Notes under the pieces: model-generated
What the model was told of the DNA's origin: nothing
Databases searched by the model: none
The model's input: only the letters and a program-made list of their open reading frames with translations
Shown: one piece after another, positions 1 through 7,769 of the stretch
Numbering within the stretch: position 1 is the stretch's first letter
Layout of the letters: the number at the start of each line of letters is the position of its first letter
Source: an uncultured delta proteobacterium
Lineage (GTDB): Bacteria; Desulfobacterota; Desulfovibrionia; Desulfovibrionales; Desulfovibrionaceae
Length of the DNA: 64,000 bases
Reading direction: 5' to 3'
NCBI GenBank assembly: GCA_903843965.1
Contig: CAIMRY010000043.1
Span: forward strand, 62,001-126,000
Program-made: the position numbers and the translations under genes

Positions 1-930
1 GTGCGCGAGCCCGAGCCCAAGCAGTACGTCAAGTACACCCAGAATTACTTAAGCCGCGCCAGCGTGGACTTCGAGCGTGGGCTGATTGTTGTGGAGACCC
101 TGGACCAGGACACCCCGCAGGCCAGCCTGCGCGCGGCCATCGCCACCATGCTGTTGACCCCGTACGACCCGCGCGCCGTGGACCTGTACTCTGCCGGGCC
201 CGTGCGCCTGGGCGGCACGCCGTTTCTCCTGGGCGAGGTCAAGGACGCACACGGCCGCGACATCCGCACCGAGGACCAGGCCGAGGACTTCGCCCGCCAT
301 GTGGTGGCGACAAACCTGCAGGAGCGCCCGGCAGACCCCTCCCTGGGCCAGGCGGGCAGGCTGGTGCGCTTTGTGGTCATCGCGCTCACCGGCGACCACA
401 TGCAGGTGCGCGCGGCCAAGTTCCGGCCCATGGTGGAGGAGGCGGCGCAACGCTTCAACCTCAGCCGCACGCTCATCTACGCCATCATCCGCGTGGAGAG
501 CGACTTCAACCCCTACGCCATCAATTCCGTGCCCGCCGTGGGGCTGATGCAGGTGGTGCCGCAAACCGCCGGGGCCGACGCCCAGGCCTTTCTCACGGGC
601 AAGGCCGGGGAGCCCACCAAGGCCTACCTCTTCGAGCCGCAGCACAACATCACCTACGGCGCGGCCTACCTGCACATCCTGGGCACGCGGCAGCTTGTGG
701 GCATCGGCGACGATCTCTCGCGCGAGTACTGCGTCATCGCCGCGTACAACGGCGGCGCGGGCGCGCTGCTCAAGACCTTCAGCCCTGACCGCAGCAAGGC
801 GGTGCAGGCCATCAACAGCCGCTCGCCCCTGGCCGTGTACCAGACCATCGTGGAGCGCCATGCGGCCCAGGAGACGCGGGACTACCTGCGCAAGGTGCTG
901 ACGGCCAAGAAGGAGTTCGTGGGGCTGTAG
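1..930 (+). CDS. mltC: MltC-type membrane-bound lytic murein transglycosylase, 5' end cut by window
   Basis: This is the C-terminal 309 residues of a lytic transglycosylase that cleaves peptidoglycan glycan strands to 1,6-anhydromuropeptides at the cell envelope. Residues ~5-110 resemble the MltC N-terminal domain (VKYTQNYLSRA, DFERGLIVVETL). Residues ~140-290 are the SLT goose-lysozyme-like domain, with the catalytic Glu in RVESDFNPYAIN (~166), then GLMQVVPQ (~181) and AAYNGG (~247). The reading frame is open from base 1, so the signal or lipoprotein sequence lies outside the window. A 10-bp tandem array and a decayed copy of its own last ~100 bp follow the stop codon. The family is clear; the choice of MltC over a related SLT type rests on the N-terminal domain. 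Confidence 0.88.
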   Translation: MREPEPKQYVKYTQNYLSRASVDFERGLIVVETLDQDTPQASLRAAIATMLLTPYDPRAVDLYSAGPVRLGGTPFLLGEVKDAHGRDIRTEDQAEDFARHVVATNLQERPADPSLGQAGRLVRFVVIALTGDHMQVRAAKFRPMVEEAAQRFNLSRTLIYAIIRVESDFNPYAINSVPAVGLMQVVPQTAGADAQAFLTGKAGEPTKAYLFEPQHNITYGAAYLHILGTRQLVGIGDDLSREYCVIAAYNGGAGALLKTFSPDRSKAVQAINSRSPLAVYQTIVERHAAQETRDYLRKVLTAKKEFVGL

Positions 931-940
931 CGCGGGCCGG

Positions 941-1005
941 GGCCAGGTCCGGTCAGGTCCGGCCAGGTCCGGCCAGGTCCGGCCAGGTCCGGCCAGGTCC
1001 GGCCA
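941..1005. repeat. 10-bp tandem array downstream of mltC
   Basis: Six consecutive copies of GGCCAGGTCC run from 941 to 1000 (one reads GGTCAGGTCC), with a partial seventh to about 1005. The array begins 10 nt after the mltC stop codon. No coding role is apparent. Confidence 0.95.
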
Positions 1006-1053
1006 CAACGGCGCATGCGCGCTGCCCAGGATTTTTCGCGCCGATCTCGCCGG

Positions 1054-1154
1054 GGCCGTGTGCCAGACCACAGTGGAGCGCACGCGCGGGCCAGGAGACG
1101 CGGGACTACCTGCGCACGATGCTGGCGGCCAAGAAGGAGTTCGTGGGGCTGTAG
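1054..1154 (+). pseudogene. Decayed duplicate of the mltC 3' end
   Basis: About 100 bp here match the last 100 bp of the mltC gene (831-930). The final 30 bases, including the TAG stop, are identical and the upstream part is diverged with small indels. There is no start codon or intact domain, so it is a gene-end remnant. It lies 224 bp from the parent copy with the 10-bp array between them, which suggests duplication or recombination at the gene end. Confidence 0.85.
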
Positions 1155-1183
1155 CCCTGTCGGGGCCGTGCGCCTGCTTGCCC

Positions 1184-2284
1184 CTAGTCCGTCCACTCCT
1201 GCCCGCTCATGAGCCTCCAGGCGTTCCTGAAGGCGATGCGCTCGGCTGCTGGCCTGCTCAACCGCGCCAACACCAGCCGCCGGAAGGTCTCGATGACGCG
1301 GGAGTAGTCGTCAAAGCGCCCGGTGTTCGTGTCCGTGCCGATGACGAAGCGCTCCGGAAACTCCTCCAGCAGCTCCAGCCACTGGGCGTTCAGCTTGGCG
1401 TCGGGCTGGTTGTCGCCGCTCTTGCTCGGGTCGGTGTCGTAGAGCACGGCGTCCACCTGGTTCGTGCCCCGGTGCCTGCTGCCGGGCTTGGCCTGGTTCA
1501 GGTCAAAGGACAGGTTCGGGTAGCGCCGCAAAAAGTCGCGCACCCCGTCCGGGGTGGGCAATCTGGTCCAGGTGCTGCGGTTGCGGTTGCGGCCCACATG
1601 GCACCACACGACGTGGGCCCTGGGGTGCCGGGCGAGCATGCGCTCCAGCTCGGGCAGCAGCGCGTCCTCGGCCTCGTGGTGCAGCAGCATGGGCAGGCCG
1701 GTCTCCTCGGCCAGGCTGAACACAGCCTCGAAGCCCGGAGAATCCACGGGCAGGTGCACGTCGCGGTCGTTGGTGCTGGACACGTAGTGCCGGGCCTCGA
1801 ACTCGCCCAGGGCGAAGTAGTGGCCGCTCTTGGCGTCGCGGGCCAGCTCCTCCAGCAGCAGCGGGTCGCGCCCGTGCCAGCGCGGGCCGTCGCCGTGGAT
1901 GGTGGCGGGCACGATGCGGTTGGGGGATTTGCCTGCCTCAATGAGGGCGAGGGCGCTGCCGTTGCGTTCGTTCTGGCCCAGCCAGGTCAGGGCCACGCCG
2001 TTGCCGTCCATTTTGGCGATGAGCTTCTCCACGGGCAGCTTGCCGCCCCAGTGGTGCTCCACGTCGATGATGGGCAGCACGCCCCTGGCCAGGGTGCGGC
2101 GGATCTCCAAAGCGTAGGCCGCGAGTTGGGCCGTGCGCTGGGCCGCGCGCTCGGATTCGTGCGGGGTCTCGGCCTGGGCCTCAGCCTGTATGGGCCAGGA
2201 CAGCACGGCCAGAAGAGGCAGCAGGGCCAGAAGGGACAATAGACAGGCGGCCAGGCCGCGCCGCAGTTTGGGCAGACCCGCCAT
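1184..2284 (-). CDS. Secreted amidohydrolase-family metal-dependent hydrolase
   Basis: This 366-residue protein starts with a signal peptide (basic MAGLPKLRRG, then a long Leu/Ala core to about residue 35). The rest looks like a TIM-barrel amidohydrolase (amidohydro_2-like). Candidate metal or catalytic segments appear in barrel order: DVEHHW (~75), ALGEFEARH (~140), LLHHEAED (~183), VWCHVGRN (~210) and IGTDTNTGRF (~318). A GTG lies one codon before the ATG; the ATG at 2284 is better spaced from the GGAGG box. The gene is monocistronic or loosely linked to the downstream mltC remnant region. The substrate is unknown. The export signal implies a periplasmic role, unusual for the family but seen elsewhere. 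Confidence 0.75.
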   Translation of the reverse strand: MAGLPKLRRGLAACLLSLLALLPLLAVLSWPIQAEAQAETPHESERAAQRTAQLAAYALEIRRTLARGVLPIIDVEHHWGGKLPVEKLIAKMDGNGVALTWLGQNERNGSALALIEAGKSPNRIVPATIHGDGPRWHGRDPLLLEELARDAKSGHYFALGEFEARHYVSSTNDRDVHLPVDSPGFEAVFSLAEETGLPMLLHHEAEDALLPELERMLARHPRAHVVWCHVGRNRNRSTWTRLPTPDGVRDFLRRYPNLSFDLNQAKPGSRHRGTNQVDAVLYDTDPSKSGDNQPDAKLNAQWLELLEEFPERFVIGTDTNTGRFDDYSRVIETFRRLVLARLSRPAAERIAFRNAWRLMSGQEWTD

Positions 2285-2379
2285 CACGCCGCCTCCAGTC
2301 CTCAGGGGGACGAATCAGGTTCACGCCAGTCCGGCCGCAGAACTCAAGGGGGGCTGAATCTTTCGCGTATGCAGTCCGC

Positions 2380-2457
2380 CGCCAACGTTCACCGCCAATG
2401 GTCAGCGTCAACGTTCCGCTCCGACGTTCCGCGCCAACGCCCATCGCCAACGTCCGG
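2380..2457. repeat. Degenerate 13-bp tandem array next to a stop codon
   Basis: Six 13-nt units fit the pattern CGCCAACGTTCNN, with two to five substitutions each. The array ends 2 nt from the stop codon of the phosphodiesterase gene that terminates at 2460. It fills much of the 175-nt gap between that gene and the amidohydrolase start. Confidence 0.85.
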
Positions 2458-2459
2458 CG

Positions 2460-2954
2460 TTACTGCTCGTCGCTCACGTCGATGAACCGGCAGGTCAGGC
2501 CGCCGTCGTCGGCCACGTCGATGAGGGCCAGGGAGCCCTCGGCCAGGCTGCCGGGGTTGAGCAGGCGCGCGCCATCGTGCTCGGCCCAGTCGCGCCGGTG
2601 GGTGTGGCCGTAGCAGATCAGATCAAAGCCGGGGAAGAGCTCGGCCACGCGCCGCCAGACCGTGGGGCGTTCGCCCCAGCCGTGGGCCATGCCGATGCGC
2701 ACCGTGCGGCCCGTGGGCAGGGGCAGCTCCACGCTGCGGGTGGGTGGCAGGTCGTGGTCGAGCAGGAAGTGGTCGCAGTTGCCGCGCACCGCGATGAAGT
2801 GCGGGTGGCGGCACAGGGCGTGGTACAGCTCCGCGCTGACCATGTCGCCGCAATGCAGGAGCGCGTCTGCGCCGGCCAGGTGCCGGGCGTAGACGCGCTC
2901 GAAGCGGTCGTCGGGAATGGAAAGATGCGAGTCGGAGATGACGGCCAGCAGCAT
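2460..2954 (-). CDS. YfcE/MJ0936-family metallophosphoesterase
   Basis: A 164-residue calcineurin-like phosphodiesterase with the full metal-binding set of the YfcE/MJ0936 family: DSH near residue 8, HCGDM (~36), GNCDH (~58), the MAHGWGE segment (~89) and GHTHRR (~116), then LLNPGS (~131). Members hydrolyse phosphodiester bonds, with broad activity on model substrates in vitro; the natural substrate is unclear. It is cytosolic, with no signal peptide. It lies 26 nt downstream of mlaA on the same strand, so it may be transcribed with the mla operon. Confidence 0.85.
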   Translation of the reverse strand: MLLAVISDSHLSIPDDRFERVYARHLAGADALLHCGDMVSAELYHALCRHPHFIAVRGNCDHFLLDHDLPPTRSVELPLPTGRTVRIGMAHGWGERPTVWRRVAELFPGFDLICYGHTHRRDWAEHDGARLLNPGSLAEGSLALIDVADDGGLTCRFIDVSDEQ

Positions 2955-2980
2955 GGCGTTGGCTCTGACCTCCAGGCCTC

Positions 2981-3856
2981 CTAGTCGTTGACCTTCTTGA
3001 AGCGGTTGCGCAGGTAGGCGTCGCGCACGGCCTCATAGGGGTCAACCGAGGCGTCCTTCAGGGTCTCGTAGTCGCCGATGCGCATGGAGACCTCGTTGAT
3101 CTTGTCGTAGCCCTTGGTGGCGATGGACCAGTACCAGGGGTGGATGTAGGAGACGGGCGTCAGAAAATAGTCGCCTGCGTAGCCCACGGTGTCACGCGCG
3201 GAGGAGGGGCCGAGGAAGGGCCACACCAGGTACATGCCGTTGCCCGCGCCCCAGTAGCCGAAGGTCAGGCCCAGGTCCTTCTCGGTGGAGCCGATGGGCT
3301 TGTAGGGCTTGCTGTCGGCGGTGATGTCGGCGAAGCCGCCCAGGCCAAAGGCCGTGTTGCCGATGAAGCGCGAGGTCTCCACAGCTGCGGCGTCGGGCTT
3401 GCCCTGGAGCACCAGGCTGACAAAGCGCACCGGAAACATGAGGTTGTGGAAGAAATTGTGCACCCACAGCCTGGGCCGCTCGGGGATCACCGCGCCGTAG
3501 CCCTGGGCCACGGGCTTGAGTGCCCAGAAATAGAGCTTGTCGTTGAAGCCGAACCACATGCGGTTCCAGCCTTCCAGTGGGTCGGCGGTCTGGGCGGCCA
3601 GATCGGACATGGTCATCTTTTCGCCGGAGGCGGGCCTCTTGATGATCTGGCCGGTCTCGTCCCAGATGTCCACGTCGCCGTAGGCCAGCAGCATGTTGGT
3701 GACGACAGGCTGCTGGGCCAGGCTGGCTGGTTCGGTGGGGCCAGCGGTGGTCGTCCCCGCAGCCAGGGCTGCGGCGGAGCAAAACAGCGTCAGGGCGAGG
3801 GTCGCCAGGAGGCTCCGGAACTGGGTGTGCATGCGCGCCGCCTTCTCTTTGGTCAT
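2981..3856 (-). CDS. mlaA: MlaA/VacJ-family phospholipid-transport protein
   Basis: MlaA-family outer-membrane component of the Mla system, which moves phospholipids between the outer and inner membranes. With the start at 3856 it has 291 residues. The core begins at DPLEGWNRMWFGFNDKLYFW (~residue 80) and continues through the GNTAFGLGGFADI and DLGLTFGYWG segments. I chose the ATG at 3856 because it sits 16 nt after the mlaC stop with an AGGGAA box; the ATG at 3892 would overlap mlaC. The signal sequence has no proper lipobox (LTLFCSAA has Phe before Cys), so it may be processed by signal peptidase I rather than lipidated. It is the last Mla gene of the operon. Confidence 0.9.
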   Translation of the reverse strand: MTKEKAARMHTQFRSLLATLALTLFCSAAALAAGTTTAGPTEPASLAQQPVVTNMLLAYGDVDIWDETGQIIKRPASGEKMTMSDLAAQTADPLEGWNRMWFGFNDKLYFWALKPVAQGYGAVIPERPRLWVHNFFHNLMFPVRFVSLVLQGKPDAAAVETSRFIGNTAFGLGGFADITADSKPYKPIGSTEKDLGLTFGYWGAGNGMYLVWPFLGPSSARDTVGYAGDYFLTPVSYIHPWYWSIATKGYDKINEVSMRIGDYETLKDASVDPYEAVRDAYLRNRFKKVND

Positions 3857-3872
3857 CTTTGAGTTCCCTGGC

Positions 3873-4499
3873 CTAGCTTGCCACGTCGTCAACGTTCTTG
3901 CCCTCGTCCAGGAACTTGATCTTGTCCTTGATGCGCTGGATGAGGCTTTCCGGGGAGTCCTTGGACAGAATCTTGGCGAACTGGACGCGGTAGTTCTTGA
4001 CCAGGCTCACGCCCTCCACCACCACGTCGTAGACCATCCACTGCTCGTGCTTGATCATATAGTAGTTGATGGGGATGGTCTTGTCCTTCATGCTGACCTG
4101 AGTGTTGATGAAGGCCTTGTCGCCTTCAGTCTGCTCCTTCAGGTAGGTGACTTTCTCGTTGTTGTATTTCTCGAGCTTGCGGATGTAGGTTTTCTGCAGC
4201 AGCTCCGAAAAACTGACCACGAAGTCATCCTGCTGCTTGGGTGAAAACTTGGCCCAGTGCTCGGCCGCTGCTCGGCGGGAAAGCTCATGCCAGTCAAAGA
4301 AGCTGTCGGCCACGGTGCGCAGCTTGGCCTGCCGCTCGGCCCGCTTGGCCGGGCCCTTCAGGGCGGAATTGGACAAAATGGCGATGACGCTGTCGATGCC
4401 TGTTTTCAGGCGGTCCTGCGGTTCGCCCGCCAGCGCGGTGGAACACAGGGCGACCGTCAATATCAAAGTGCCGAGAAACAAGGAGATTTTTTTCATCAT
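3873..4499 (-). CDS. mlaC: MlaC/Ttg2D-family periplasmic phospholipid-binding protein
   Basis: Periplasmic shuttle of the Mla lipid-transport system. It has 208 residues with a signal peptide (KKISLFLGTLILTVALCSTALA) and the MlaC fold segments RTVADSFFDWHELSRRAAAEHW, QQDDFVVSFSELLQKTYI and YYMIKHEQWMVYDVVVEGVSLVKNYR. The open frame extends to 4553 into mlaD, but the signal peptide and the spacing from mlaD favour the ATG pair at 4499/4496. The gene lies between mlaD and mlaA as expected for the operon. Confidence 0.9.
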   Translation of the reverse strand: MMKKISLFLGTLILTVALCSTALAGEPQDRLKTGIDSVIAILSNSALKGPAKRAERQAKLRTVADSFFDWHELSRRAAAEHWAKFSPKQQDDFVVSFSELLQKTYIRKLEKYNNEKVTYLKEQTEGDKAFINTQVSMKDKTIPINYYMIKHEQWMVYDVVVEGVSLVKNYRVQFAKILSKDSPESLIQRIKDKIKFLDEGKNVDDVAS

Positions 4500-4533
4500 C
4501 AAATGTACCGCCAGGATATGATGGACGGCATTT

Positions 4534-4977
4534 TTACACGCCGCCAAAAACATACTTACTGATTAATTCCTCCAGGTCAATAGCTGATTCAGTGTCCCGC
4601 AACACGGCGCCGGCTTTGATTGGGTCGCCGCCGCCGCGCGAGAGCTTGACGTACTTGTCGCCGATAAGCCCGCTGGTCTTGACCGAGGCGATGGTGTCGT
4701 CGGTGAGCTCGATGTCCTTGCGGATGCGCAGGGTGACCGAGGACATGCCGTTTTTCTGGTCGATGGCGATTTTTTCCACAAAGCCCATCTCCACGCCGTA
4801 CATCTGCACCGGGGCGTTGAGCTTGAGGCCGGTCACGTCGTTGAACTTGGCCACGATGGGATAAAAGTTGTCGGAGAAGAGGTGCACGTTCCCCAGCTTC
4901 ACGCTCATGTAGGCGATGGCCAAAAAGCCCAGCAGGACAAAAATGCCCACCTGGGTTTCCTTCGAGTATTTCTTCAT
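4534..4977 (-). CDS. mlaD: MlaD-family MCE-domain protein
   Basis: Inner-membrane-anchored MCE protein that forms a lipid channel on the MlaE permease. It has 147 residues: a short cytosolic start (MKKYSKETQVG), one membrane helix (IFVLLGFLAIAYMSVKL), then a single MCE domain with VTGLKLNAPVQMYGVEMG, TIASVKTSGLIGDKYVKLSRGG and a hydrophobic C-terminal segment. The length is normal for MlaD. It is separated from mlaF by a 12-bp tandem array that ends close to its ribosome-binding site. Confidence 0.92.
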   Translation of the reverse strand: MKKYSKETQVGIFVLLGFLAIAYMSVKLGNVHLFSDNFYPIVAKFNDVTGLKLNAPVQMYGVEMGFVEKIAIDQKNGMSSVTLRIRKDIELTDDTIASVKTSGLIGDKYVKLSRGGGDPIKAGAVLRDTESAIDLEELISKYVFGGV

Positions 4978-4988
4978 TGTGCACCTCC

Positions 4989-5060
4989 CGTGATCGGACC
5001 CGTGGCCGGGCCTGTGGCCGAGCTCGTGGCCGGTCCTGTGGTCGAACTCGTGATTCTGGC
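4989..5060. repeat. 12-bp tandem array filling the mlaF-mlaD gap
   Basis: Six degenerate 12-nt units of the type YGTGGCCGRRCY run without interruption between the mlaF stop (5067) and the mlaD start (4977). The array ends 11 nt from the mlaD ATG, immediately upstream of its GGGAGGTGC ribosome-binding segment. An array inside the leader of an operon gene could affect mRNA structure or translation. Confidence 0.9.
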
Positions 5061-5066
5061 GCGGCG

Positions 5067-5900
5067 TTAAGCCTCGCTCAAATATTTAGAGCAGTCGCGT
5101 TTCATCACCGTGACGTCAAGGGCGGGCATGGTCAGCCGAGGGCTGGTGCGCTCCAGTGCCTGGCGGTCCAGGAAGCGCCGCAGGTACTCGTCCGTGGTGG
5201 CCTCCAACTCGTCGCGGGTGCCGTTGAAAAGCACCTTGCCCTCGCCCAGCACCACCACATGGTCGGCGATGGTGCGCATGCTGTCCAGATCGTGGCTGAC
5301 CACGACCAGGGTCATTTCAAAGCTCTTCTTGAGCTCCAGCAGCAGCAGGTCGAGCTCCGCCGCAGTCACCGGGTCGAGCCCGCTGGTGGGCTCGTCGCAG
5401 AACAGAAGCGGCGGGTCCATGACCATGCCCCGGGCCAGCCCGGCGCGTTTGCGCATGCCGCCGGAAAGCTCGTTGGGGTAGTAGTCGTGGAATTCGTCCA
5501 GTCCGACCAGGGCCAGCTTGGCCAGCACGCGCTGGCGGATGGTCTTTTCGTCCAGCCGGGTGTGCTCGCGCAGGGGCAGGGCCACATTGTCGCCGAGCGA
5601 CAGCGAGCCCAGAAGCGCGCCGTCCTGGAAGAGCACGCCCATGCGCTGGCGCAGGCAGTGCTTGCCCCGGCGGTCCAGCTTGTCCAGGTCGTGGCTGCCG
5701 ATCATGATCCGCCCGGTCAGGGCTGGCTGGAGCATCAGGATGTGCTTGAGCAGGGTGGACTTGCCGCAGCCGGAGCCGCCCAGGATCACCGAGATCTTGC
5801 CGCCGGGCAGGGTTACGTCGATGTCGCTGACCACGGCGGTCTTGCCATAGCCGACGGTCAGGCCTTCAAGGCGGATGTCCGGGGTTTTGTTCGTCTGCAT
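5067..5900 (-). CDS. mlaF: MlaF-type ABC transporter ATP-binding protein
   Basis: The ATPase that drives the Mla lipid transporter at the cytoplasmic face of the inner membrane (277 residues). Visible motifs are Walker A GGSGCGKST (~42), Q-loop LFQDGALLGSLSLGDNV (~91), signature LSGGMRKRAG (~146), Walker B LLFCDEPTSGLDP (~165) and the switch His in VVSHDLDS (~203). The SLSLGDNVALPL stretch is typical of MlaF/Ttg2A. It lies 10 nt after mlaE and precedes mlaD. No STAS partner (MlaB) is seen in the operon. Confidence 0.94.
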   Translation of the reverse strand: MQTNKTPDIRLEGLTVGYGKTAVVSDIDVTLPGGKISVILGGSGCGKSTLLKHILMLQPALTGRIMIGSHDLDKLDRRGKHCLRQRMGVLFQDGALLGSLSLGDNVALPLREHTRLDEKTIRQRVLAKLALVGLDEFHDYYPNELSGGMRKRAGLARGMVMDPPLLFCDEPTSGLDPVTAAELDLLLLELKKSFEMTLVVVSHDLDSMRTIADHVVVLGEGKVLFNGTRDELEATTDEYLRRFLDRQALERTSPRLTMPALDVTVMKRDCSKYLSEA

Positions 5901-5910
5901 GTCAGGCCAC

Positions 5911-6717
5911 CTAGAACAAGAGCGAGGTCAGGATGTAGTCGGACAAGAGGATCAGGATGCAGGAGGTGACCACCCCGGCTGTGGTGGCCTGGCTCACGGC
6001 CTCGGGCCCCACGGCGTCGCGCCGGGTGTGGGTGTAGTAGCCCATGAAGCAGGACACGGTGCACACCACCACGGCGAAGACCAGGGACTTGATGAAGCCG
6101 CCGGACACGTCGCTCATCTTCATGTAGGCCTGGATGCGGTAGAAATAGACCCCGTGGTTGCCGCCCAAAAGCAGCACGCCGGTGAGGTAGCCCCCGGCCA
6201 TGCCGACCAGGTCGAAAAAGGCCGTGAGGATGGGGAAGCAGATGATGCTGGCCGCCAGCTTGGGGCTCACCAGATAGCCGATGGGGTTGATGTCCATGAC
6301 GCGCAGGGCGTCCACCTGCTCGGAAATGCGCATGACGCCGATCTCGGCGGTCATGCTCGACCCGGCCCGGCCGGTGATCATGATGGCGGTCAAGACAGGC
6401 CCGAGTTCGCGCACGAGCGACAGGGCCACGGCCGCTCCCAGAAAGCCCTCGGCCCCGAACTTGGCCAGGGCGTAGTGCATCTGCAGGCCGATGACCATGC
6501 CCGTGAACAGGCCGATCAGGGTGATGACGCTGATGCTCTTGACGCCGATGAAGTAGACCTGGCGCACGGTCTTGCGGAACTGGCCAAGCGAGGAGAAAAT
6601 GCGTGCGCTGGCCTCCAGCAGAAACAGAAACATGGCCCCTGTATCGCCCACAAAGCGCAAGGTGGCGTCACCCAAATGGGCGATGGGCGAAAGCTGTTTG
6701 CGTCTGCCATGCATCAT
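5911..6717 (-). CDS. mlaE: MlaE-type ABC transporter permease
   Basis: Inner-membrane permease of the Mla phospholipid transporter, 268 residues with about five or six hydrophobic segments. Family hallmarks include LIGLFTGMVIGLQMHYALAK, ELGPVLTAIMITGRAGSS, AEIGVMRISEQVDALRVM and the C-terminal GPEAVSQATTAGVVTSCILI. The frame is open to 6852, but the ATG at 6717 has a strong GAGGGGGA box 10 nt upstream and matches the family start, so I use it. First gene of the operon mlaE-F-D-C-A. Confidence 0.93.
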   Translation of the reverse strand: MMHGRRKQLSPIAHLGDATLRFVGDTGAMFLFLLEASARIFSSLGQFRKTVRQVYFIGVKSISVITLIGLFTGMVIGLQMHYALAKFGAEGFLGAAVALSLVRELGPVLTAIMITGRAGSSMTAEIGVMRISEQVDALRVMDINPIGYLVSPKLAASIICFPILTAFFDLVGMAGGYLTGVLLLGGNHGVYFYRIQAYMKMSDVSGGFIKSLVFAVVVCTVSCFMGYYTHTRRDAVGPEAVSQATTAGVVTSCILILLSDYILTSLLF

Positions 6718-6900
6718 TGCTGCGGATTCCCCCTCTGCATCGCGCAGGACAAGCCTGCCGACACTGCCCCCGTGCGTCCGCAAAAACGCCGCCAGGCGAA
6801 GCGTGCCCGCCAAGCGACAAAAGGAACTAGCACAAGGCCGTGCCGCGTGCAATCCCTTGCAGCCTTGCTCCCGGCATTTAAAACAAAATCGGGGCGCGGG

Positions 6901-7563
6901 CTACTTTTTGTCGGCGTCCTGGTCCGCAGCGCCGGGCACTGCGATCTTCGGCAGATCGGTGCGGGAGCCGTTCTTCTTTTCCCACCACGACTGGTCCGGC
7001 CCGAGAAACCACCAGTCCGTGTGGTCCGTCTCCAGCACGGCCTTGGCCAGCTCCTGGCCCTGGGGCGTGCGGATGCGCTTCGCCGCCGCCGCCAGCCACT
7101 TGTCGGCATACCTGTTGCCCAGGTCGGCCTGCTCCTTCAGGTTCAGCATCAGGTCCAGCTGGTCCGCGTCCTGGGCCAGGCGCGCCTCCTCGCTCTCGGT
7201 CTGCTTCAGCTCCTCCCACAGGGGCATGATGGCCTCGCCCAGGCCCGTGCCCGAGAGCGCGTCGGCCAGGGCGCGGGTGCGCTGGCTCGTGTTGTACTGG
7301 TGGGCCACGTAGTTGAAGTCGCCGGTGCGCGCCTCGTGCAGGTCGTGGAACAGGCACATCATGGCTGTGCGCTGCTTGTCGGCCCCGGCCATCTGGGCCA
7401 GCACAAAGCCGATGACCGCCGTGCGGAAGGAGTGCTCGGCCACGTTCTCCGCCCCGGTGCCCAGGAACTGGTAGCCGGTGCGCGGGGTCTTGCGCAGCAT
7501 GCCGCACTCGAAGAGGAAATCAGCCAGGCGCGTCAGGCGCGAACGTTTTTTCAGGCGGGACAT
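6901..7563 (-). CDS. HD-domain 5'-deoxynucleotidase-like hydrolase (YfbR family)
   Basis: A 220-residue HD-superfamily phosphohydrolase related to YfbR-type 5'-deoxynucleotidases. The metal ligands are in ENVAEHSFRTAVIG (His ~40), MCLFHDLHEARTGD (His-Asp ~69) and DADQLDLML (Asp ~130). The family removes phosphate from nucleoside 5'-monophosphates. The open frame runs much further upstream, but the residues before MSRLKKRSRL are arginine/proline-rich out-of-frame readings of argJ, so the ATG at 7563 is the start. The Lys-Asp-rich C-terminal tail has no known role. Confidence 0.85.
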   Translation of the reverse strand: MSRLKKRSRLTRLADFLFECGMLRKTPRTGYQFLGTGAENVAEHSFRTAVIGFVLAQMAGADKQRTAMMCLFHDLHEARTGDFNYVAHQYNTSQRTRALADALSGTGLGEAIMPLWEELKQTESEEARLAQDADQLDLMLNLKEQADLGNRYADKWLAAAAKRIRTPQGQELAKAVLETDHTDWWFLGPDQSWWEKKNGSRTDLPKIAVPGAADQDADKK

Positions 7564-7584
7564 GGGTGTGTGAGCCTCCGGCGG

Positions 7585-7643
7585 CCAGGAAGGGGCGCTG
7601 CCCCTCCCTGGACCCTCCCCACCGGGGGAACGAGTCCCCCCGG
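7585..7643. repeat. Paired GC-rich hairpins (REP-like intergenic element)
   Basis: Two adjacent inverted repeats lie in the 206-nt gap between argJ and the HD gene. One at 7585-7611 has CCAGG-A-AGGGG arms around a short loop. One at 7622-7643 has CCGGGGGA/TCCCCCCGG-type arms. Neither is followed by a clear T-run on either strand, so it looks more like a dispersed extragenic palindrome than an intrinsic terminator. Whether copies exist elsewhere cannot be seen here. Confidence 0.6.
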
Positions 7644-7769
7644 ACCCCCCGTTTATGGAGGCGGGAAGTGGGGTGAAAAAGTTCTTTGTTCTCGTTCGGC
7701 GCAGCCCTGGACCGAAATCGGCTCCCGGCGAAGTCACGGGGGCAAAAGCCGCGTTCGGGGCCTGCCCCC

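Noticed and set aside
941-1005. CRISPR array
   Set aside because: Units are 10 bp and contiguous with no spacers; no cas genes are nearby. The same holds for the other arrays.
1058-2242. 394-codon plus-strand frame opposite the amidohydrolase gene
   Set aside because: It reads Gly/Val/Ala/His-rich shadow protein antisense to a gene with clear motifs; a GC-rich codon effect.
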